From: JBMOLK01 sp049325575
GTDB taxonomy: Bacteria > Bacillota > Clostridia > Acetivibrionales > Acetivibrionaceae
Assembly (NCBI GenBank): GCA_049325575.1
Contig: JBMOLK010000312.1
Location: 1-34,796, forward strand
Direction: 5' to 3'
Length of the DNA: 34,796 nt
Both the position numbers and the translations under genes were made by a program. Positions 16,185-24,517 of this stretch are shown here, one piece after another. The notes beneath the pieces were generated by a model that searched no databases, had not been told where the DNA came from, and saw only the letters and a list, made by a program, of their open reading frames with translations. Position 1 is the first letter of the stretch. Every line of letters begins with the position of its first letter.

Positions 16185-17240
16185 ATGAATCTGGAGGAGT
16201 TACTTCGTTCAGTAGTTGAACAAGGCGGGTCAGACCTTCATATTACTGTTGGCGTACCGCCTACCGTAAGGAAGAACGGAAGACTTTTAAAGCTATACGA
16301 TACAAGTCTCACGTCCAGGGATACTGAAGCCTATATAAAGCAGCTTGTAAATGAATCTCAAATGGAGGAACTGCTTGGCAACGGGCAGGTGGATTTTTCG
16401 TTTTCATGGGACGGAATAGGAAGATTCAGGGTTAATGCATTCAAACAGAGAGGGTCCTTTGGAGCAGCAGTTAGGTTGGTTAATTCATCAGTTAAAACAG
16501 TATCAGAGTTAGGTCTCCCAAGTGTAGTATCGGAGCTTGCGAGAAAAACCAAAGGCCTAATACTGGTGACAGGCCCCACCGGTAGTGGAAAATCAACTAC
16601 ACTGGCTTCGATTATAAATCAGATAAACGAAGAACGTGACTGCCATATATTGACCCTGGAAGATCCTATAGAATACTTGCATAGACATAAGAAGTCCATA
16701 GTTAACCAGAGAGAAATAGGAAATGATGCTGTGTCATATGCCGCAGCTCTAAAGGCTGCTCTTAGGGAAGACCCGGACGTAATTCTGGTAGGAGAGATGA
16801 GAGATATTGATACCATATCTATAGCAATAACAGCAGCAGAAACAGGACATCTGGTATTATCAACACTGCATACAACAGGTGCAGCAAGTACCATTGACAG
16901 AATTATTGATGTATTTACACCTCATCAGCAGCAGCAGGTAAGAATACAGCTGGCAGTTATTCTTCAGGGAGTAATATCGCAGCAGCTGCTGCCGAGGGCA
17001 GATAAACCGGGTCGTGCAGCTGCCATAGAAATAATGATTGCAACCCCGGCAGTAAGGAACCTTATAAGGGAAGGAAAGACACACCAGATTGATTCTTTAA
17101 TTCAGACAGGTTCCAAGTTTGGAATGCAGTCAATGGACTCGAGTCTTGTAAGCCTATATAGAAAAGGAATGATAAGTTACGAGGATGTTGTGGCCTATGC
17201 ATCATCACAAGAGAATATAATAAGACTTATGGGAGGCTAG
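16185..17240 (+). CDS. pilT: Type IV pilus retraction ATPase PilT
   Basis: PilT is the hexameric motor that depolymerises the pilus and powers twitching, adhesion force and DNA uptake. The N-terminal PAS-like domain has the diagnostic GGSDLHITVGVPPTVRKNG. Walker A is GPTGSGKST (about 130-138), the Asp box is TLEDPIEY, Walker B is DPDVILVGEMRD, and the His box is HLVLSTLHTTGAASTIDR. It also has the C-terminal GMQSMDSSLVSLY motif. At 351 residues it has the usual size. GGGGGAT lies upstream of the ATG. It follows pilB by 19 nt and ends before a 450-nt gap, so pilBT may form one transcript and pilC onward another. Confidence 0.96.
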   Translation: MNLEELLRSVVEQGGSDLHITVGVPPTVRKNGRLLKLYDTSLTSRDTEAYIKQLVNESQMEELLGNGQVDFSFSWDGIGRFRVNAFKQRGSFGAAVRLVNSSVKTVSELGLPSVVSELARKTKGLILVTGPTGSGKSTTLASIINQINEERDCHILTLEDPIEYLHRHKKSIVNQREIGNDAVSYAAALKAALREDPDVILVGEMRDIDTISIAITAAETGHLVLSTLHTTGAASTIDRIIDVFTPHQQQQVRIQLAVILQGVISQQLLPRADKPGRAAAIEIMIATPAVRNLIREGKTHQIDSLIQTGSKFGMQSMDSSLVSLYRKGMISYEDVVAYASSQENIIRLMGG

Positions 17241-17341
17241 TGCTTTTTAACATTACAAATCTCTATCATTCATATTGTTAAAAATGCACTTCCTATGTTT
17301 GTGCCTCGCATGCTCTAGAAAAGAATTACTTAACGAGGCAC
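17241..17341. repeat. Two inverted repeats after pilT
   Basis: The first is an imperfect stem (17241-17252 with 17276-17288, TTTTAACA/TGTTAAAA core) that starts right after the pilT stop. The second is a perfect 8-bp repeat, GTGCCTCG (17301-17308) and CGAGGCAC (17334-17341), with a 25-nt spacer. Neither is followed by a clear T-run on the plus strand, so termination is uncertain. They could protect the pilBT transcript end or be protein-binding sites. Confidence 0.45.
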
Positions 17342-17378
17342 TAGTATAAAAAACAAGCCTGTAAGCATTAAAATTGTA

Positions 17379-17407
17379 TTGAAGGGGACAGTGTTCTGTG
17401 ATATAAT
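17379..17407 (+). promoter_or_regulatory. Strong promoter for the pilC operon
   Basis: TTGAAG (17379-17384), a 17-bp spacer and TATAAT (17402-17407) form a sigma-A-type promoter with a perfect extended -10 (TGATATAAT). The spacer contains a small dyad, ACAG-N4-CTGT (17388-17399), that could be an operator. Transcription should start near 17414, giving a leader of about 275 nt. Confidence 0.75.
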
Positions 17408-17413
17408 ATATAT

Positions 17414-17690
17414 AAAGATTATTTTATCAAGTTACTGCGTATCTTATATCATTTATATAAATTTACAACTCATATTTGTATATTTGCAGGTCCTAAGTTT
17501 GAATAGAGTTTTAAATTATTAACGTTTAAAATTTTTATTTGTGTCTTATAGAAACCCAATGTATTGTTATTTGAATCATACATGTATATTTCTGCAGATA
17601 GTAGTTTGTGTTTTGCTTATGTAAGATCCAGGGTTTTTAATAAACTTTTAGAACCATAAGAGTAGACAACTGCTTTGGGGGGAGGAATAG
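17414..17690 (+). other. Long untranslated leader before pilC
   Basis: About 275 AT-rich nucleotides lie between the predicted transcription start and the GTG of pilC. No open frame, T-box or known riboswitch core was recognised; in particular the GCAAA-type motifs of c-di-GMP-I aptamers are missing. It ends with a very strong ribosome binding site (GGGGGGAGG). Confidence 0.4.
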
Positions 17691-18908
17691 GTGGCGACTT
17701 ATAATTATAAGGCAAAGACATTGACCGGAAATCTATCCATGGGAAAACTTGATGCAGCAGATAGGGATATGGTGGTTGCCTTATTAAAGAATAAGGGCAT
17801 GTATCCTTTAGAGATAAATGAGGTAGGTATTTTTGACAAAGAGCTTAGGCTTCGGTCCAACCGCAAAATTCCATTAAAAGACCTGTCTCTTTTTTGTAAA
17901 CAGTTTTATACAATGATAGATGCAGGTGTAACAGTTATAGGAAGTCTGGATTTATTAAGAAGGCAAACGGAAAATCGGGAGTTGTCAGGCATCGTAAGTA
18001 AGGTATATGAAAATGTTCAAAAAGGGATGTCTTTGTCAGAGGCTTTAAAACAGCACAAAAACGCTTTCCCGGTGATAATAATCAGTATGATTGAAATAGG
18101 AGAAATAAGCGGTAATCTCGACACCGTCCTGGACAGGCTCTCTTTGTACCTTGAAAAGGAGAACAAGATCAAGCAGAAGGTAAAGACTGCTATGATTTAT
18201 CCAAAAGTCATAGGAGTAATTGCCATGGTTGTTGTCTTGTTCATGCTAACCTTTGTTGTACCTAATTTTGTAAATATGTTTGAGGATATGGGAAGCAAGC
18301 TGCCGCTGCCCACAAGAATACTTCTTAATATCAGCAACACTTTAAAGAATATATGGTTTATTCTTGGTACAGTAATAACTGTTACAGTATCCGTATACTT
18401 ATTTAACAAATTTAAGAAAACGGAAAAAGGAAGACATCTCATAAACAAGATTACACTTAAGCTTCCTTTGCTGGGGAAAAATGTCCAGAAAATTATTGCT
18501 TCGCGGTTTAGCCGTTCATTAAGCCTTTTATTAAAAACAGGAGTGCCTCTCATACAGGCGCTGGAGGTGGTTGGAAATCTATTAGACAATGTAATTGTAT
18601 CAAAGGGTTTGGAAAAAGTTAAAGAGGACATCAGAAGAGGTTCAAGTCTTGCAGAACCTCTTGAGGCTGTCGGAATATTTCCTGTAATGGTCATCCACAT
18701 GATTAGCATCGGAGAAGAAGCAGGTTCGCTGGACTCTATCATAGAAAAGGTGGCGGATTTCTATGATGATGAGTTGGATGCATCAATCAGCAGGTTGGTT
18801 TCAATGCTAGAGCCGCTTATGATAGTGGGTATAGCACTTGTGGTAGGAGCTATCGTTATAGCAATGATTCTTCCTATCTTCTCTATGTATCAAAGCATAG
18901 GAAAATAA
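17691..18908 (+). CDS. pilC: Type IV pilus inner-membrane platform protein PilC
   Basis: PilC/GspF-family proteins form the membrane platform that couples the PilB and PilT motors to pilin insertion and removal. The 405-residue protein begins with the typical MATYNYKAKTLTGN, then has two T2SSF domains, each with a membrane span (around residues 170-195, 220-240 and 370-395). Conserved pieces are LSLFCKQFYTMIDAGV, EIGEISGNLDTVLDRLS and MISIGEEAGSLDSI. The GTG start follows GGGGGGAGGAATAG. It is the first gene of the transcript from the 17379 promoter, and the pilin gene follows 23 nt later. Confidence 0.95.
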   Translation: MATYNYKAKTLTGNLSMGKLDAADRDMVVALLKNKGMYPLEINEVGIFDKELRLRSNRKIPLKDLSLFCKQFYTMIDAGVTVIGSLDLLRRQTENRELSGIVSKVYENVQKGMSLSEALKQHKNAFPVIIISMIEIGEISGNLDTVLDRLSLYLEKENKIKQKVKTAMIYPKVIGVIAMVVVLFMLTFVVPNFVNMFEDMGSKLPLPTRILLNISNTLKNIWFILGTVITVTVSVYLFNKFKKTEKGRHLINKITLKLPLLGKNVQKIIASRFSRSLSLLLKTGVPLIQALEVVGNLLDNVIVSKGLEKVKEDIRRGSSLAEPLEAVGIFPVMVIHMISIGEEAGSLDSIIEKVADFYDDELDASISRLVSMLEPLMIVGIALVVGAIVIAMILPIFSMYQSIGK

Positions 18909-18931
18909 CAAAAAACAAGGAGGTATTTTGT

Positions 18932-19324
18932 ATGTTAAAAGTTTATGGAGGAAAAATGAAGAGTAATAAAGGGTTTACCCTGACCGAGTTGATTGTGGTT
19001 GTTGCAATACTTGGTATTCTGGCTGCAGTTGCTACTCCTGCTATAATGGGCTATCTCAATGATGCTAAAGTAAATACTGATGAAGCCAATGCAAAGACCC
19101 TTGAATCGACAATTTTAAGGCTTGTTGCAAAGGAATCACTGACTTTACCGTTGACAGATAATGCAACAGTAGAACCTGTAATTGATAATGAAATAACAAT
19201 ACCTGGAGTTAAGCAGACCGGTAAAGGATTCTATGCTGATCAAAATACCGGAAGAGTAAGGTGTATTGTTCCTGCCAGTGCTTCTCTTGCAGAATTCCAA
19301 CTTCAAAATATTGACGGTAACTAA
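18932..19324 (+). CDS. pilA: Major type IV pilin (prepilin)
   Basis: The class III signal NKGFTLTELIVVVAILGILA has cleavage after Gly14, mature Phe1 and the conserved Glu5, followed by the hydrophobic N-terminal helix and a short globular region. No C-terminal disulfide pair is present. There are two plausible starts, each with GGAGG: ATG 18932 (8-nt spacing, 14-residue leader) and ATG 18956 (4-nt spacing, 6-residue leader, more typical of type IVa pilins). The first has the better spacing. The mature pilin is small, about 116 residues. It lies between pilC and the peptidase gene, followed at once by a strong stem-loop, which fits a highly expressed subunit. It could be a minor pilin if a major pilin is encoded elsewhere. 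Confidence 0.9.
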   Translation: MLKVYGGKMKSNKGFTLTELIVVVAILGILAAVATPAIMGYLNDAKVNTDEANAKTLESTILRLVAKESLTLPLTDNATVEPVIDNEITIPGVKQTGKGFYADQNTGRVRCIVPASASLAEFQLQNIDGN

Positions 19325-19368
19325 TCGGCGGTTAACTCGTAGTAATATAATAATAGATTAAGGTATAC

Positions 19369-19410
19369 ATAAAGATACAGGACTGACGCCACGCAGTCCT
19401 GTATCTTTAT
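19369..19410 (+). terminator. Stem-loop after the pilin gene
   Basis: A perfect 17-bp stem (19369-19385 with 19394-19410) with an 8-nt loop ends in CTTTAT without a longer T-run. It lies 45 nt after the pilin stop. It may be a partial terminator or an RNA-stabilising element that lets pilin mRNA exceed that of the downstream genes. Confidence 0.75.
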
Positions 19411-19464
19411 AAAGCCGGGTTTTAAAAACTAAGGTATAAAGATTTGATTCCAACAAATAAAGCC

Positions 19465-19493
19465 TTTAAATTATTAATTTTTTCTTATATAAT
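19465..19493 (+). promoter_or_regulatory. Possible promoter before the prepilin peptidase
   Basis: TTTAAA (19465-19470), a 17-bp spacer and TATAAT (19488-19493) lie between the pilin stem-loop and the peptidase start. The -35 is weak (four of six). If used, it would re-initiate transcription of pilD onward. Confidence 0.4.
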
Positions 19494-19530
19494 TTATTTA
19501 ATAAAATAATACAGAAGAGGAAATATTAAA

Positions 19531-20355
19531 ATGCATATGATGATTTTTTATTACCTTATGGTAATCGTTACTGGACTTCTGATAGGGTCCTTCCTGAATG
19601 TATGTATCTACAGGATACCGAGGGAAGAGTCGGTGATAAAGCCGCCTTCACATTGTATGAACTGCGGGAACCGGTTAACCGCAATTGATCTTGTACCCGT
19701 ACTAAGTTACCTGCTTTTAAGGGGTAAGTGCAGACACTGCAAAGTTAAGATTTCACCGAGGTATGCTTTGGTTGAGGGGCTTACAGCACTTACTTTTGTA
19801 CTTTTATTTGCCAAGTTCGGGCTTACTATGGATTTTTTTGCATCTTCATACCTTATGTCAATACTAATCGCTGTATTCTTTATTGATTTAGACCACATGA
19901 TAATTCCTGACGGACTGGTGATAGCCGGCTTGGCTGGAGGAGTACCGCTGATCATATATAATGCATTTCGTCCTGGGGAAACTAACGTTATGCAGATTTA
20001 CGGAGATGGAAACTGGTGGACCCCCTTGATAGGAATACTTGTAGGTTTTGGTATGCTGTTTCTTGTAGCTACTATCGGTTTTTTGATATACAGGACCGAC
20101 GAAGCCATGGGAGGCGGAGATATAAAGATATTTGCCCCTATCGGTATATTTCTGGGGTGGAAAATGACCTTTGTTGCATTCTTTTTATCGGTTGTTCTGG
20201 CAGGCTTTATTGGAGGCATACTGATACTTGCAAAAATCAAGGATAGAAAGGGTACTATTCCTTTCGGACCTTTTATCGTAATTGGTACCTTTATGACATA
20301 TATGTTTGGATGGGACCTTTTAAGCTGGTATATAAACAGTGTTTTGTCGCGCTAG
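19531..20355 (+). CDS. pilD: Prepilin peptidase / N-methyltransferase PilD
   Basis: PilD is a polytopic membrane aspartic protease that cleaves the Gly leader of prepilins and N-methylates the new terminus. The N-terminal cytoplasmic loop has the zinc-type cysteines Cys42, Cys45, Cys67 and Cys70 (CMNCGNRL and CRHCKVKISPRY) found in bifunctional enzymes. The catalytic region has Asp119/Asp121 in FFIDLDHMIIPD and the GxGD motif as GGGDIK (Asp197). At 274 residues it has the usual size, with about seven or eight membrane segments. AGAGGA lies before the first ATG. The gene follows the pilin stem-loop and provides processing for all four pilin-like proteins of the locus. Confidence 0.95.
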   Translation: MHMMIFYYLMVIVTGLLIGSFLNVCIYRIPREESVIKPPSHCMNCGNRLTAIDLVPVLSYLLLRGKCRHCKVKISPRYALVEGLTALTFVLLFAKFGLTMDFFASSYLMSILIAVFFIDLDHMIIPDGLVIAGLAGGVPLIIYNAFRPGETNVMQIYGDGNWWTPLIGILVGFGMLFLVATIGFLIYRTDEAMGGGDIKIFAPIGIFLGWKMTFVAFFLSVVLAGFIGGILILAKIKDRKGTIPFGPFIVIGTFMTYMFGWDLLSWYINSVLSR

Positions 20356-20505
20356 TGGGTGCTAGGACGTTTCAAAGCCTATAGGAGAGAATAAATCAGA
20401 TAAAAAAGGCTTAATCTAAATGATTGGTTATCCGATATTTATTTTGAAATTTATTAAATATGATTAAATAGATGTTTGTCATTAACTATATGGGAGGAAA
20501 TAAAA

Positions 20506-20772
20506 ATGCCGCAAATAAAGAATTATATGGAAGAAATAGTATTTTCCTTGATGAAGGAAGTTCTTGAGGATATAAATGTTTGTAACTGTGAAAAATGCAT
20601 AATGGATATAGCTGCTATAGCTTTAAATGATCTGCCGCCAAAATACATAGTAAGTGAGAAAGGTGAGCTTTTCTCAAAAATAAATTCTCTAAAGCAGCAG
20701 TTCGAGGTAGATGTTATTTCTGCTGTAACCAAGGCGGCAGTTCTTGTTAAAAGAAATCCAAGGCACGAATAG
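20506..20772 (+). CDS. ComFB-family protein
   Basis: The 88-residue protein matches the late-competence ComFB family: KNYMEEIVFSLMKEVL, then a cysteine cluster Cys26-x-Cys28-xx-Cys31 (NVCNCEKCIMDIAAIALNDL) followed by LPPKYIVS. The cysteines are a likely zinc site. ComFB proteins have been reported as cyclic-dinucleotide receptors in cyanobacteria, and they are found with competence and T4P systems; the role here is inferred. The ATG at 20506 is chosen because GGGAGG lies 8 nt upstream; the frame extends 30 nt further, to a TTG without a site. It lies between pilD and pilM within the pilus locus, which supports a function in pilus control. Confidence 0.88.
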   Translation: MPQIKNYMEEIVFSLMKEVLEDINVCNCEKCIMDIAAIALNDLPPKYIVSEKGELFSKINSLKQQFEVDVISAVTKAAVLVKRNPRHE

Positions 20773-20862
20773 TTTTTGCACTTGGGAAAGTAATTGTAAT
20801 CTATAAATTATAGTCTGATGGTTAGGTTGCTGTTCATTTTATATTTCATGGAGTGAATAATT

Positions 20863-21945
20863 ATGCTGAAAAAGAGGTACCTTGCCATTGACATTGGAAG
20901 CAGTAAGATAAAAATGGTTCACGGAGGACTTGAAAAGGGTAAAATAGTAGTATATGAATATGATACTGCTGACACTCCTGCAAGTTCCTTTGAAGATGGT
21001 AAAATAACAAATATTGACACTCTGACATACGCAATAAGAGAATTAATAAGGAAGAACAGAATAAAAGAAAAGAACCTGGTACTTACCATAACCGGTACCG
21101 GAATTATCACACGGGATATTCAGATTCCCAAATCCACTGATGAAGAGATAGAAAAGATCCTTGAATTTGAAGCCCAACAATATTTTCCTGTAGAACTGGA
21201 TAATTATATATTGGATTTTAAGGTACAAGAAGAAATAGAAAGTGGAGAGGGAACATTTAATAGAATCCTGCTGGTTGCAGCACCTAAAAATCAGGTGGAT
21301 GAGTATATGAAACTTCATAAAAAGCTTAAAATGGAGATTGAAGCAATAGATATACCGGCTAACAATGTTTTTAAGTTTTTTTTCGGCGAAAGTTATCAGG
21401 AAAAGATATTCGAGAATAAGGAACTGCCCCAGGAATTTGCTGCTTTGGATGTTGGAGCCAAAACAACAGGTGTATATATTTTTTCGTCGGGGAAACTAAA
21501 GTTTAGCCGTATTTTACTTAATGGAAGTATGGATATAGATGAGCTTATTTCAAGTCATCTCAATGTGGATTTCAAGCAGGCTGAAGAATTGAAAATCATG
21601 ATGGGAAAACTGGTTGGTGATGATGCCGAAAATACAACCGATGAGATTGTCCAAATGAGCAATATGATTAAACCTGCAGTGAGCAACATAATGAATGATG
21701 TCAGCAGGTTTTTTGAGTTTTATAATTCAAGAAGCTCCGGTAACAGGCTGGAAAGAATCTATATTTTTGGCGGCGGAAGTAAACTTATAGGCTTAGACAG
21801 CTATCTTAGCACTTACTTTGGTTTACCTGTTGAATACTTGCTTCCGGCAGGCTATATAGATTACAAAGGCAGAAAGAACCAGGAAGAGTTTATTAATGAC
21901 TTTATTTTACTGGTAAATGCAATCGGAGGAGTAGTAAGAAGTTAG
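20863..21945 (+). CDS. pilM: Type IV pilus assembly protein PilM (actin-like)
   Basis: PilM is a cytoplasmic FtsA/actin-like ATPase that binds the N-terminal tail of PilN and links the motor to the membrane scaffold. The 360-residue protein has phosphate-binding loops AIDIGSSKIKMV (8-19) and ALDVGAKTTGVYIF (about 199-212), and the adenosine motif IFGGGSKLIGLDSYL near residue 305. The family signature EKILEFEAQQYFPVELD is also present. GGAGTG precedes the ATG. It starts the PilM-N-O assembly block, with a minor pilin gene placed between pilM and pilN. Confidence 0.93.
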   Translation: MLKKRYLAIDIGSSKIKMVHGGLEKGKIVVYEYDTADTPASSFEDGKITNIDTLTYAIRELIRKNRIKEKNLVLTITGTGIITRDIQIPKSTDEEIEKILEFEAQQYFPVELDNYILDFKVQEEIESGEGTFNRILLVAAPKNQVDEYMKLHKKLKMEIEAIDIPANNVFKFFFGESYQEKIFENKELPQEFAALDVGAKTTGVYIFSSGKLKFSRILLNGSMDIDELISSHLNVDFKQAEELKIMMGKLVGDDAENTTDEIVQMSNMIKPAVSNIMNDVSRFFEFYNSRSSGNRLERIYIFGGGSKLIGLDSYLSTYFGLPVEYLLPAGYIDYKGRKNQEEFINDFILLVNAIGGVVRS

Positions 21946-21966
21946 TGGCATAAGGAAAGGTACACT

Positions 21967-22461
21967 ATGCGAAGATTAGGGAAAAAGGGTGCAACGTTAA
22001 CCGAACTAATGGCATCACTTGCCATTTTGAGTATAATATTGGCTCCGATTTCTCTTGTGTTTTATTTAGGGTATAAAAACTTTTTTTTTGAAAACGATGT
22101 TATGGCCGCACAGCAAAGGGCAAAAGAAGTACTTGACATGATCAATTCGGATTTAAGGATGTTTGAGAATGAATATACCGAAGTTGACAACATCACAAAG
22201 TCATCAGTAATTATTAAGGATGCAGTCCATTTCCCTGGAGAAGAACTTATTTACACATATTCCCCGGACCAGAAAAAGATTTTCAAAAATGGTATAGCAG
22301 TATTTAATGAAGATGAAGAAGTTGAAGTGACAGGCTTTGAAATAGAGGAAGTAAAGCCTTCGGATTATGACAGCAGCCTTATAAATATTAATATTACAGT
22401 TAAAGTTGGGAAAAGCGATATGGTAAACCTTCAAAGCGGTTTTAGGAGAAAGGCCAAGTAA
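21967..22461 (+). CDS. Minor prepilin (PilW/PulJ-like)
   Basis: This is a 164-residue pilin-like protein with prepilin signal KKGATLTELMASLAILSIIL, cleavage after Gly8 and conserved Glu5 of the mature chain. The +1 residue is Ala rather than the usual Phe or Met, which some minor pilins tolerate. The C-terminal domain (about 50-164) is beta-rich, with no cysteines. Minor pilins of this kind prime pilus assembly at the tip. It lies 21 nt after pilM, with AAAGG before the ATG. Assignment to PilW versus another minor pilin class is uncertain. Confidence 0.85.
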   Translation: MRRLGKKGATLTELMASLAILSIILAPISLVFYLGYKNFFFENDVMAAQQRAKEVLDMINSDLRMFENEYTEVDNITKSSVIIKDAVHFPGEELIYTYSPDQKKIFKNGIAVFNEDEEVEVTGFEIEEVKPSDYDSSLININITVKVGKSDMVNLQSGFRRKAK

Positions 22462-22510
22462 TGTGAAATATGAGACAGGTTGATTCACATAAATAAGGTG
22501 GGGAGATAAT

Positions 22511-23122
22511 TTGAAGGATCTTAATCTGGTGCCGAAGAGCTATATACTTCAAAAGAAGAAAAGGACAAAGCGTCTTTACTACGGATTATTAGGTGTAATA
22601 ATTGTCATTTTCTTTGCTGTATTTATCACCATACCTGTATTGATAAAGCATAACCTGCAAAAAAGGTTGGAAGTCATGGAGATGTATATAAAAGAAACCA
22701 ACCGTTATATAGAGATCGAGGAACAGCTTCTTGTCTTAAAAATACTATGCGGACAAAGAGAAGATGAAGCAAAAAGACTGTCAAAATTGGGAATGGATAT
22801 AGTGACGGTAATGGAACGGGTTGAAAAGTGTGCACCGGAAAAACTTTTTATTTTAAGCTTTAACGTAAGCAGCAACCAAAACGGCAGCGTTGAGATTTCA
22901 CTAAACGGTATATCCGAGTCGGAGGATGAAATAGCTACATTTGCAAATTACTTAAGGAAGGACGGGTATTTTTCCAATGTAGATATTAAAGCAGTAAACA
23001 AGGTTTTAACTCTGGACTCTGCCAAAGGGACGGAAATTTCGCAAAACATGGGCAGCAGTAATAAAGAGCATGGAAAAAGCTACAACTTTGATATAAAACT
23101 CAATTTGGAAGCCGGGAAGTGA
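22511..23122 (+). CDS. pilN: Type IV pilus assembly protein PilN
   Basis: PilN is a bitopic membrane protein of the inner-membrane alignment complex. The N-terminal tail MKDLNLVPKSY resembles the PilN motif (INLLP) that inserts into PilM. It is followed by a basic stretch, one transmembrane helix (about 23-46), a coiled coil (about 50-95) and a ferredoxin-like domain. The length of 203 residues is normal. The start is a TTG with GGGGAG 6 nt upstream, and the family tail motif begins exactly there. pilO follows after 4 nt. No pilP or secretin gene is present, as expected for a single-membrane cell. Confidence 0.9.
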   Translation: MKDLNLVPKSYILQKKKRTKRLYYGLLGVIIVIFFAVFITIPVLIKHNLQKRLEVMEMYIKETNRYIEIEEQLLVLKILCGQREDEAKRLSKLGMDIVTVMERVEKCAPEKLFILSFNVSSNQNGSVEISLNGISESEDEIATFANYLRKDGYFSNVDIKAVNKVLTLDSAKGTEISQNMGSSNKEHGKSYNFDIKLNLEAGK

Positions 23123-23126
23123 TTTA

Positions 23127-24503
23127 ATGAAATCGGTTTTTGCAAAAGATAAAAAGATATTTATAATACTGGGTATTATAATTGTGTTTGTGTTGTATTA
23201 CAACTTTTTTTATAGAAATCAGTTTAAGGAAATAGGAATGCTAAGGTCAGTAATAGAGGCATATAACGATAAAGGTCAGATTAATGAAGAGGTAAGGCGC
23301 CGGGTGGAGAACATGGATGGCGAGCTGAAAATATTGAATGAAAAGCTTAATGTTGTAAGAGCCATGTTCCCTCCTGAAATAAATCATGATGAAATGTTGA
23401 TAATTCTAAGGGATATTGCAAAAAAGAATGGACTCATAATTGATAACATGGCTTTTTCAGGGATAGAACAGGTTAATTATAAGGAAAAGACAGACCATGA
23501 AAAAACAGGAGAACAAAAGGACCAGAGTGCACAGGAAGAACAGGAATTTGAGGAAGGATATAAGAGGTATACTTCTCTCCTGACAAAAGCAATTGAAATA
23601 AAGGAAGAAAAATTAAAGACGGCAGCGGAGATACTGGGGATTACAACAGAAAAGGACAAAGAGAAAGAGGATCCAAGGCAAAAAATAGCTGATGGGAAAG
23701 GATTTTTGTTTAAGGTCAATATAAGCTCAAGAGGGACCAATTCACAGATAAAGGGTTTCCTTCGCAATGTTAAGGAGCTAAAAAACAAGACAGTCCTTAA
23801 AACACTTACAATAGAGAATATTAAGGAAGGACAGCTTTCTGCTAATTTCGAACTTGAATTCTATGGAATTATGGATAGAAAAGCAGCTCAAAAAGGCAGC
23901 TACCTTGATATGACATGGGAACCACTGGAATCAGCCGACAGGGACAATATTTTCAAGCCATACAAAGGTTATCAGGGCCCAATGGGTGGGGTGGCCGATA
24001 ATGAGCAGAGCGAAAGTAAGAATTCTAATAAGGACAATACGTCTAAAGATTTGGCTTTGTACGACTTTACAATGAGAGTAATTCCCTTTGGAGCAAATAT
24101 GGCGCCACCTACAGTATCACTGGTTGGGAAAAGTGTGTCGAGCGGTGCGGATAATTTGAAATTCCCTGTTATATACGGTGATAGCAGAGGTAACGAAAAA
24201 GCAGAAATTTACCTGGAACAAAAGGATGGAAAGTTCTTTTGCAAATTTAAAACAGGCCATGATTCTTTCCCCGACTTTGGATATAAGGATCTTGTAGAAT
24301 TCAATCCTTCTGGCGATGAAATAAAAATATTGGTGGATTCAACCAAAAGAGTATCACAGAAGGATAATTCGGGAGTTATTCTATCTGTAATAAATAAAAC
24401 AGGTAAAAAACTTACAATAGATGTATTAAATGATGACCTGGAAAGGCCAAGAGTAGTAATTAAAAAGATTACGGAAAATATATCGGTTAACTATGAGTGG
24501 TGA
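23127..24503 (+). CDS. pilO: PilO-like assembly protein with long C-terminal extension
   Basis: A short cytoplasmic tail, one transmembrane helix (about 10-27) and a coiled coil (about 30-75) lead into MFPPEINHDEMLIILRDIAKKN, a typical PilO region. A charged insertion rich in Lys/Glu/Gln (about 118-190) interrupts the fold. The ferredoxin-like half then resumes at about 200-255 (FKVNISSRGTNSQIKGFLRNV, then LSANFELEFYGI). Beyond residue about 260 there is a further domain of roughly 200 residues, which I do not recognise. PilO proteins are usually near 200 residues, so this 458-residue protein is an extended form. The position directly after pilN supports the call. Confidence 0.85.
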   Translation: MKSVFAKDKKIFIILGIIIVFVLYYNFFYRNQFKEIGMLRSVIEAYNDKGQINEEVRRRVENMDGELKILNEKLNVVRAMFPPEINHDEMLIILRDIAKKNGLIIDNMAFSGIEQVNYKEKTDHEKTGEQKDQSAQEEQEFEEGYKRYTSLLTKAIEIKEEKLKTAAEILGITTEKDKEKEDPRQKIADGKGFLFKVNISSRGTNSQIKGFLRNVKELKNKTVLKTLTIENIKEGQLSANFELEFYGIMDRKAAQKGSYLDMTWEPLESADRDNIFKPYKGYQGPMGGVADNEQSESKNSNKDNTSKDLALYDFTMRVIPFGANMAPPTVSLVGKSVSSGADNLKFPVIYGDSRGNEKAEIYLEQKDGKFFCKFKTGHDSFPDFGYKDLVEFNPSGDEIKILVDSTKRVSQKDNSGVILSVINKTGKKLTIDVLNDDLERPRVVIKKITENISVNYEW

Positions 24504-24517
24504 TGGGAAGATGAGAA

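Noticed and set aside
18197..18742. Long minus-strand open frame opposite pilC
   Set aside because: pilC is unmistakable in the other strand, and the antisense frame has no ribosome binding site or family resemblance.
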